A stretch of 64,000 nt of DNA from positions 1,054,001-1,118,000 of the forward strand of contig QAYZ01000016.1 in the NCBI GenBank assembly GCA_003054655.1, read 5' to 3'. The notes under the pieces are model-generated. The model was not told where the DNA came from. It saw only the letters and a list, made by a program, of their open reading frames with translations, and searched no databases. The DNA is from Spartobacteria bacterium LR76. Lineage in GTDB: Bacteria; Verrucomicrobiota; Verrucomicrobiia; Chthoniobacterales; Terrimicrobiaceae. Of this stretch, positions 58,800 through 64,000 are shown one piece after another. Each line of letters opens with the position of its first letter. The first letter of the stretch is position 1. The position numbers were made by a program, and so were the translations under genes.

Positions 58800-59915
58800 A
58801 TGCGCATCCTCCTGGCTCCCGATAAATTCAAAGGCTCGCTTTCTGCCGCCGAGGCAGCCGAGGCGCTTCAAAGAGGGTTCCGCAAAGTCTGGCCAACCGC
58901 CACCTTCGACTCCGCTCCCATCGCCGATGGCGGAGAAGGAACCGCCGAGGTGTTTCGCCACGATTTCGCAGGGGAGGAAATTACCGCTCCGGCCCACGAC
59001 GCTCTCGGGCGTCCGATTTCCGCCACCTACACCTGGCTGCCCGAGACCCGCACCGCAGTGATCGACATGAGCTCAGCCTCTGGATTGTGGCGTATCGCGG
59101 AGAGCGAGTTGTCCCCGACCACCGCCTCGACGTTCGGCACGGGCGAACTGATGCGTGACGCCATCCAGCGCGGCGCGCAAAAGATCATTGTCGGACTCGG
59201 CGGCAGCGCGACAAATGACGGCGGAGCAGGCATGGCGAGCGCCCTGGGCTGGCAGTTCCTCAATGAGAGCGGCAACCCCGTCTCGGTCGTTCCCGAAAAA
59301 TTCCGGGAGATTTCCGAAATTCGCCCTCCCAATGCTTGGTTTCCGGAAATTTCCGGGCTTTGCGACGTACGCAATCCTCTGCTCGGGAGCGAAGGCGCTA
59401 CCCCCGTCTACGGTCCGCAAAAGGGCGTGACGGCGGAATTGCAACCCCTCATGGAAGCCTCCTTGCTGCATCTCGCGGATGTCTGCGCGCGAGCCCTCGG
59501 CGTCGACCATCGCGACCATCGCGAGCATCGCGGCGCAGGCGCGGCGGGTGGACTCGGATTTGGCCTGCTCACCTTTGCAGGCGGTCGGTTGGAACCCGGT
59601 TTCGCCACCATCGCCCGAATGCTGAAACTGGAAGAGCGCATCGCCTCGGCCGACCTGGTGATCACCGGCGAGGGCCGTCTCGATACCCAGACCGCCCATG
59701 GCAAAGGACCTGCCGCTTTGGCTGAGCTTGCCCGGAGCCAGGGAAGGCCCATCCTCGCCTTTACCGGTTGCCTCGAGGACGAGTCGGAGGTATTTACCGC
59801 ATGCATTCCGATCGCCGACCGGCCATTGACGCTTGATGAAAGCCGGTCGCGTGCGTCACAACTATTGGAAGCCGCGGCTGCCCGGGCAGCGCGCCTGATA
59901 CAAATTTCCCTATGA
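58800..59915 (+). CDS. Glycerate kinase (GarK/GlxK type)
   Basis: This 371-residue kinase makes 2- or 3-phosphoglycerate from glycerate. It starts MRILLAPDKFKGSLSAAEAA, the conserved N terminus. APIADGGEGTAEVF, IVGLGGSATNDGGAGMASALG and the C-terminal LVITGEGRLDTQTAHGKGPA are characteristic. An unusual (D/E)-H-R triple repeat, VDHRDHREHRGAGAAGG, sits where the family has a GAGAAGGLG active-site loop; the DNA there is three 9-base units (59504-59530). Its stop overlaps the fabD ATG (ATGA). It could feed serine or glycolytic metabolism. Confidence 0.92.
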   Translation: MRILLAPDKFKGSLSAAEAAEALQRGFRKVWPTATFDSAPIADGGEGTAEVFRHDFAGEEITAPAHDALGRPISATYTWLPETRTAVIDMSSASGLWRIAESELSPTTASTFGTGELMRDAIQRGAQKIIVGLGGSATNDGGAGMASALGWQFLNESGNPVSVVPEKFREISEIRPPNAWFPEISGLCDVRNPLLGSEGATPVYGPQKGVTAELQPLMEASLLHLADVCARALGVDHRDHREHRGAGAAGGLGFGLLTFAGGRLEPGFATIARMLKLEERIASADLVITGEGRLDTQTAHGKGPAALAELARSQGRPILAFTGCLEDESEVFTACIPIADRPLTLDESRSRASQLLEAAAARAARLIQISL

Positions 59916-60847
59916 GTAAAAAAATCGCACTGTTGTTTTCCGGTCAGGGAGCTCAAGCCGTCGGCATGGGCCACGATTTGGCCGCCGAATATCCCTCCGC
60001 CGCCAGCCTCTTCCAGCAGGCGGATGAGATTCTGGGCTTCTCCCTCTCCAATGTCGCCTTCAATGGCCCGGCGGAGGAGCTGACCAAGACATCAGTCTGC
60101 CAGCCCGCGCTCTACGTGCATGGCCTCGCCCTGCTCGGCGCACTCAAGGAACGCGTTCCGGGTCTGGAGTTCCACGCCACGGCGGGTCTTTCGCTGGGCG
60201 AATTCACCGCGCATGCGGCGGCGGGCACCTTTGATTTTGAAACCGGCCTGCGCCTCGTCGCGAAGCGCTCCCAGGCCATGCAAGAAGCCTGTGAAAGCAC
60301 GGAAGGCGGTATGGCTGCGATCATCGGCGGTGAGGAAAACGACATCCGCCAGCTCGCCTCAGCCGCTGATGTCGACGTGGCGAACCTCAACAGCCCGGGC
60401 CAGATCGTTCTCTCCGGCGAAGCCGCGAAGATCGCCCTTTCCGTCTCCCTCGCCAAGGAATACGGCGCACGCAAGGCCGTGGAACTCCAGGTCGCCGGCG
60501 CCTTTCACTCCCGCCTGATGGAGAGCGCCTACGAGAAGCTCTCGATCGCGCTCGCCGAGACCGAGATCAAAAAGCCCGCCGTGCCAGTCGTCTGCAACGT
60601 CGACGCCTGCACCGTCTCTGATGCCGACACGATCCGCCGCTCCCTCGCCGACCAGGTGACGGGCAGCGTGCTCTGGACCCAGAGCATCGAGTACATGATC
60701 GACCATCTGCACATCACGCAGTTCATCGAACTCGGACCCGGCGGCGTGCTCGCCGGTCTGGTGGGCCGCATCCGCAAGGGCACTCCGGTGATTTCGATCT
60801 CCAACGCCGCCTCGCTCAACGACGCGGTGGCCGCCCTTTCAGCCTAG
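59912..60847 (+). CDS. fabD: Malonyl-CoA:ACP transacylase
   Basis: FabD loads malonate onto acyl carrier protein for fatty-acid synthesis. The 311 residues begin KKIALLFSGQGAQAVGMGHD. The catalytic Ser lies in TAGLSLGEFTAHAAAG (about residue 92; GLSLGE in place of GHSLGE). NLNSPGQIVLSG, VAGAFHSRLMESAYEKL (His about 201) and the C-terminal IELGPGGVLAGLVGRI are present. The His of the GHS motif is replaced by Leu, as in some other bacteria. It is co-translated with glycerate kinase; the other fab gene here (fabF) is distant. Confidence 0.95.
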   Translation: MSKKIALLFSGQGAQAVGMGHDLAAEYPSAASLFQQADEILGFSLSNVAFNGPAEELTKTSVCQPALYVHGLALLGALKERVPGLEFHATAGLSLGEFTAHAAAGTFDFETGLRLVAKRSQAMQEACESTEGGMAAIIGGEENDIRQLASAADVDVANLNSPGQIVLSGEAAKIALSVSLAKEYGARKAVELQVAGAFHSRLMESAYEKLSIALAETEIKKPAVPVVCNVDACTVSDADTIRRSLADQVTGSVLWTQSIEYMIDHLHITQFIELGPGGVLAGLVGRIRKGTPVISISNAASLNDAVAALSA

Positions 60848-60890
60848 GCGTCCGCTTGCCAAATCCCAGCGTTCCACCGATTGTTTACCG

Positions 60891-61829
60891 ATGGTTACTG
60901 TCGCGACCGACATCGTTGAAGAGATCCTTGCCCTCAAAAAAGAGCGCAATGCCGTCATCCTGGCCCACAACTACCAGGTGGGCGAAATCCAGGATCTGGC
61001 CGACTATGTCGGGGACTCGCTGGGATTGAGCTACCATGCCGCGGAGACCGACGCCGACCTGATCGTCTTCTGCGGCGTCCACTTCATGGGGGAGACGGCC
61101 AAGATCGTCAATCCCACGAAGACCGTGGTCATTCCTGACATGGACGCCGGATGTTCGCTCTCGGACTCCTGCCCCGCCGACAAGCTTGAGGCCTTTCTCA
61201 ACGAGAACAAGGAGAAGAACTACTACGTCATTGCGTACATCAACTGCAGCGCGGGCGTAAAGGCTCTCGCCGACGTGATCGTTACGAGTGGCAATGCGCT
61301 CAAGATCGTCGAGAGCGCACCGAAGGACCGCAACGTCCTCTTCGTCCCCGACCAGAATCTCGGCGCGTGGGTGATGGAGAAGACCGGTCGCAAGATGGAT
61401 CTCTGGCAGGGCAACTGCTACGTCCATGTCGAGTTCACCCGCGACAGCATCAATAAAATCCGCGCGGAGTATCCCGGCGCAGAAGTCGTGGCGCACCCGG
61501 AATGCACCTACGCCGTGCGCATGCTCTCCGACGAGGTTTGCTCGACGGAAAAGATGCTTTCCTACTGCCGCGACAGCAAGGCCGACAGCTTCATCATCGT
61601 GACGGAGAGCGGCATGCTGCACCGTCTGCGCCGCGAGGTGCCGGGCAAGACCTTCATCCCCGGCCCGACCGAGATTTGCGCCTGCAACGACTGCCGGTAC
61701 ATGAAACTCAACACTCTGGAGAAGCTGAGGGATTGCCTCGATTACCGTTCCCCGGAGATCATCATCCCGGAAGACATCCGCGTGAAGGCGGAGCGCTCCG
61801 TACGGCGCATGCTGGAGCTGAGCCGTTAG
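60891..61829 (+). CDS. nadA: Quinolinate synthase A
   Basis: NadA condenses iminoaspartate with dihydroxyacetone phosphate to quinolinate in NAD synthesis. The 312 residues contain [20 protein letters not shown] near the N terminus and three cluster-ligand Cys regions: [34 protein letters not shown] and [18 protein letters not shown]. The spacing fits the [4Fe-4S] enzyme. The 44-base gap to fabD suggests possible co-transcription. No nadB or nadC is in the window. The 3' end overlaps the convergent cusA-like gene by four bases. Confidence 0.96.
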   Translation: MVTVATDIVEEILALKKERNAVILAHNYQVGEIQDLADYVGDSLGLSYHAAETDADLIVFCGVHFMGETAKIVNPTKTVVIPDMDAGCSLSDSCPADKLEAFLNENKEKNYYVIAYINCSAGVKALADVIVTSGNALKIVESAPKDRNVLFVPDQNLGAWVMEKTGRKMDLWQGNCYVHVEFTRDSINKIRAEYPGAEVVAHPECTYAVRMLSDEVCSTEKMLSYCRDSKADSFIIVTESGMLHRLRREVPGKTFIPGPTEICACNDCRYMKLNTLEKLRDCLDYRSPEIIIPEDIRVKAERSVRRMLELSR

Positions 61830-64000
61830 TCCTCGATCATCCGGCCTTTCAGTTCCCGTCGGCGAATCCAGTAAAAGATCACCGGGGTCACCACGAGCAC
61901 GTGGAGCAGGCTGCTTACCATGCCGCCGATCACAGGCGTGGCCAGGGGCTTCATCACTTCGGCCCCCGTCTTCGCGCTCCACATGATGGGCAGCAAGCTC
62001 GCCACCACTGTCGCGACAGTCATCACCTTGGGACGCAGGCGCAGCATCGCGCCTTCCAGCACGGATTCCTTGAGATCGCTGAGTGAGAAATTCGCCCCCC
62101 TCTCCTCCATGCGGCGCTTCAGCGCCTCCTCAAGATAAACGACCATGACAACGCCCGTCTGGATGGCCGTACCAAAGAGCGCGATGTAGCCAATCCATAC
62201 CGCGACGCTGAAGTTATAGCCCAGCAGGTACTGGAGTAACACGCCACCCGTGAGAGCGAAGGGCACGGCGAGCAATACGTGCGAGGCTTCCAACGCGGAA
62301 CGAAACACGACCGTGAGGAGCATGAAGATGATCAGCAGGACGACCGGGACTATCATCGTCAGGGTACGCTGGGCGCTAAGCTGATTTTCGTATTGCCCGC
62401 TCCACTTGATCGTCACCCCCGGCGGGAGCTGGATTTTGTCCGCAATCCTTTGCTGCACTTCCTTGACGAAACCACCCAGGTCGCGTCCTTGGACATTGGT
62501 CTGCACGAAAACCCGCAGCAGCCCATCCTCGCTGGCGATCTCGCTGGGACCGGAAGCCCGTACGATCTGCGCCACCTGGCCAAGCGGCACGCTGCCGCCG
62601 CCCGGGCGCGGGACGAGGATATTGCCGAGATTCTCAATATCGTCGCGCTCTCCGCGATCCAGTCGGAGCTGAATCGGATACCGCTCGCGCCCTTCAATGG
62701 TCGTACTGACATTGACACCGCCGATGCCAATCTCAACCACATCCATCACCTCGCGAATGTTGAGTCCATACCGCGCCATGGCGAACCGGTCGGGGATGAC
62801 CTCGACGTACGGCTTGCCTTGAACCCGCGACGCCGCCACGCCGACCGCGCCTGGAATTTTCCGTACGAGTTGCTCCACATGGAAGGCGGTGCGTTGCAGC
62901 ACATCGAGATCCGAACCGAGGATCTTGATGCCCACCTGGGCGCGGATTCCCGTGCTGAGCATGAGGATGCGGTTTTCGATAGGCTGGAGGAAGCCGGGAA
63001 CGTAGCCCGGGATAACGCTGAGTTTCTCACTAAGCTCGGCGACGATTTTGTCCTTTGTCATTCCAGCCCGCCATTGCTCCTGCGGCTTGAGCATGATGGT
63101 CGTCTCGATCATCTCAACCGGGGCGGGATCGGTGGCAGACTCGGCACGGCCCAGCTTGCCCGCGGCGGACTCCACCTCCGGAACGGATTTGATCACGCGA
63201 TCCTGCCACGACATCACACGCTTCACCTCGGTCAGCGAAGTACTCGGCAGCAGGACGGGCATAAAAAGCAGGCTGCCCTCCTTGAGCGGAGGCATGAACT
63301 CGCTACCGATCCGCGAGGCGAGAAACAGCGCCCCGACCAGCAACGCGAAGGCAAGCATCAGCACGGTCCTGCCATGATGGAGCGCCCATCCGAGCACCGG
63401 GCGGTACAGCCCCATGAGAAACCGCATGACGATGTTTTCCTTTTCCGCATGAAACGGCCCTCTCACCAGCCATGTGCAGAGCACCGGCACGAGCGTCACG
63501 CCCAGGATGGTCGCGCCGACCATGGCGAAGGTTTTCGTGAAAGCCAGCGGATGGAAGAGCTTCCCCTCCTGCCCGGTCAGCGCGAAGACCGGCAGGAAGG
63601 CGAGGATGATCACCGCCATGGCGAAGAAGATGGGGCGTCCCACCTGATGCGCCGCCGTGCGCGTGACTTCCAGCGTCTCCAGGGCCGTCAGGCGCGAGCC
63701 TTTCCTGCGCTCCGCCTCCTCACAATGGCGCAGGACGTTTTCCGTCATCACGATGCCCGCATCGACCAGCACGCCAATGGCGATGGCGATGCCTGCAAGA
63801 GACATAATGTTTGAGCTAATCCCGAATTCCTTCATCAGGATGAACGAAATCAGGATCGAAATCGGCAGCGGCAGCGTGACGATCAGGATGCTGCGGAAGT
63901 GCCAGAGGAAGATGATATGAGCCAGCGTGACAAGGATGATCTCCTCCACGAGCGCATGCTTGAGCGTGTCGATGGTGCGCTCGATCAATCCACTGCGATC
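61826..64000 (-). CDS. cusA: CusA/CzcA-family RND metal efflux pump, Cu/Ag type (5' end outside window)
   Basis: This is the C-terminal 724 residues of a roughly 1040-residue inner-membrane RND pump; the frame is open to base 64000 ([20 protein letters not shown]). Membrane segments such as [20 protein letters not shown] and the relay region [20 protein letters not shown] are present. Three Met positions in [20 protein letters not shown] and [11 protein letters not shown] match the Cu(I)/Ag(I) triad described for E. coli CusA, so monovalent copper or silver is favoured over Zn/Co/Cd. The membrane-fusion and outer-membrane partners probably lie to the right. Confidence 0.92.
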   Translation of the reverse strand, partial: DRSGLIERTIDTLKHALVEEIILVTLAHIIFLWHFRSILIVTLPLPISILISFILMKEFGISSNIMSLAGIAIAIGVLVDAGIVMTENVLRHCEEAERRKGSRLTALETLEVTRTAAHQVGRPIFFAMAVIILAFLPVFALTGQEGKLFHPLAFTKTFAMVGATILGVTLVPVLCTWLVRGPFHAEKENIVMRFLMGLYRPVLGWALHHGRTVLMLAFALLVGALFLASRIGSEFMPPLKEGSLLFMPVLLPSTSLTEVKRVMSWQDRVIKSVPEVESAAGKLGRAESATDPAPVEMIETTIMLKPQEQWRAGMTKDKIVAELSEKLSVIPGYVPGFLQPIENRILMLSTGIRAQVGIKILGSDLDVLQRTAFHVEQLVRKIPGAVGVAASRVQGKPYVEVIPDRFAMARYGLNIREVMDVVEIGIGGVNVSTTIEGRERYPIQLRLDRGERDDIENLGNILVPRPGGGSVPLGQVAQIVRASGPSEIASEDGLLRVFVQTNVQGRDLGGFVKEVQQRIADKIQLPPGVTIKWSGQYENQLSAQRTLTMIVPVVLLIIFMLLTVVFRSALEASHVLLAVPFALTGGVLLQYLLGYNFSVAVWIGYIALFGTAIQTGVVMVVYLEEALKRRMEERGANFSLSDLKESVLEGAMLRLRPKVMTVATVVASLLPIMWSAKTGAEVMKPLATPVIGGMVSSLLHVLVVTPVIFYWIRRRELKGRMIED

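Overview
This 64 kb window is a chromosomal segment of a GC-rich Gram-negative bacterium. I place it in the Verrucomicrobiota, probably the Spartobacteria/Terrimicrobium side. That placement is an inference from gene content: a PEP-CTERM protein with autotransporter-type strands, stand-alone GIY-YIG and DUF3008/DUF5069 proteins, many overlapping stop/start pairs, and few Shine-Dalgarno sites. No database search was possible. Most of the window is dense core genome. I see no prophage, CRISPR array, insertion sequence or rRNA.

Layout. 1-10 kb: the 3' part of thiC; a secreted PEP-CTERM protein whose start codon lies inside a perfect 26-bp palindrome; fabF; a frameshifted TetR remnant; a MazG-like protein with a small secreted partner; a three-gene sulfide/persulfide detoxification operon (rhodanese, MBL-rhodanese, TauE/SafE exporter) behind an AT-rich inverted repeat; and two small stress-type proteins. 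10-11 kb: tRNA-Asn, a small GIY-YIG nuclease gene and a remodelled second tRNA-Asn copy. This is the most unusual locus here.

11-25 kb: HdeD-like and LOG proteins; a co-directional run of DAHP synthase, GT-C membrane protein, NlpC/P60 peptidase, RelE-like protein and class V aminotransferase; a photolyase; a group 2 sigma factor; a ferritin-VIT iron exporter (MbfA type) with a CbiX-like chelatase; and a PocR-AraC regulator beside an AspT-type transporter. 25-36 kb: tRNA-Ser, a pseudopilin pair, a PfkB kinase, YbjQ, an overlapping dnaG-rpoD pair, a sugar porter, a lone cyclic-nucleotide-binding protein and a tandem class II aldolase whose second half has lost its metal ligands.

36-64 kb: tRNA-Pro, argCJB, a large hybrid histidine kinase, the full F1Fo ATP synthase operon atpBEFHAGDC with an unusually short delta subunit and a hairpin just after atpE, a site-2 protease, an ArsR-SRPBCC pair, serA-opgG, small HNH/VOC/DUF5069 proteins, an L,D-transpeptidase, glycerate kinase-fabD-nadA, and the end of a CusA-type Cu/Ag efflux pump that runs off the right edge.

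Functional themes are amino-acid synthesis (aroF, serA, argCJB), fatty-acid initiation and elongation (fabD, fabF), energy conservation (atp), cofactor synthesis (thiC, nadA) and envelope or metal/sulfur stress handling. Most operons end in clear intrinsic terminators, listed separately. Starts were moved from the longest possible reading frame where family alignment, spacing to the upstream gene or an overlapping stop favoured an internal start.
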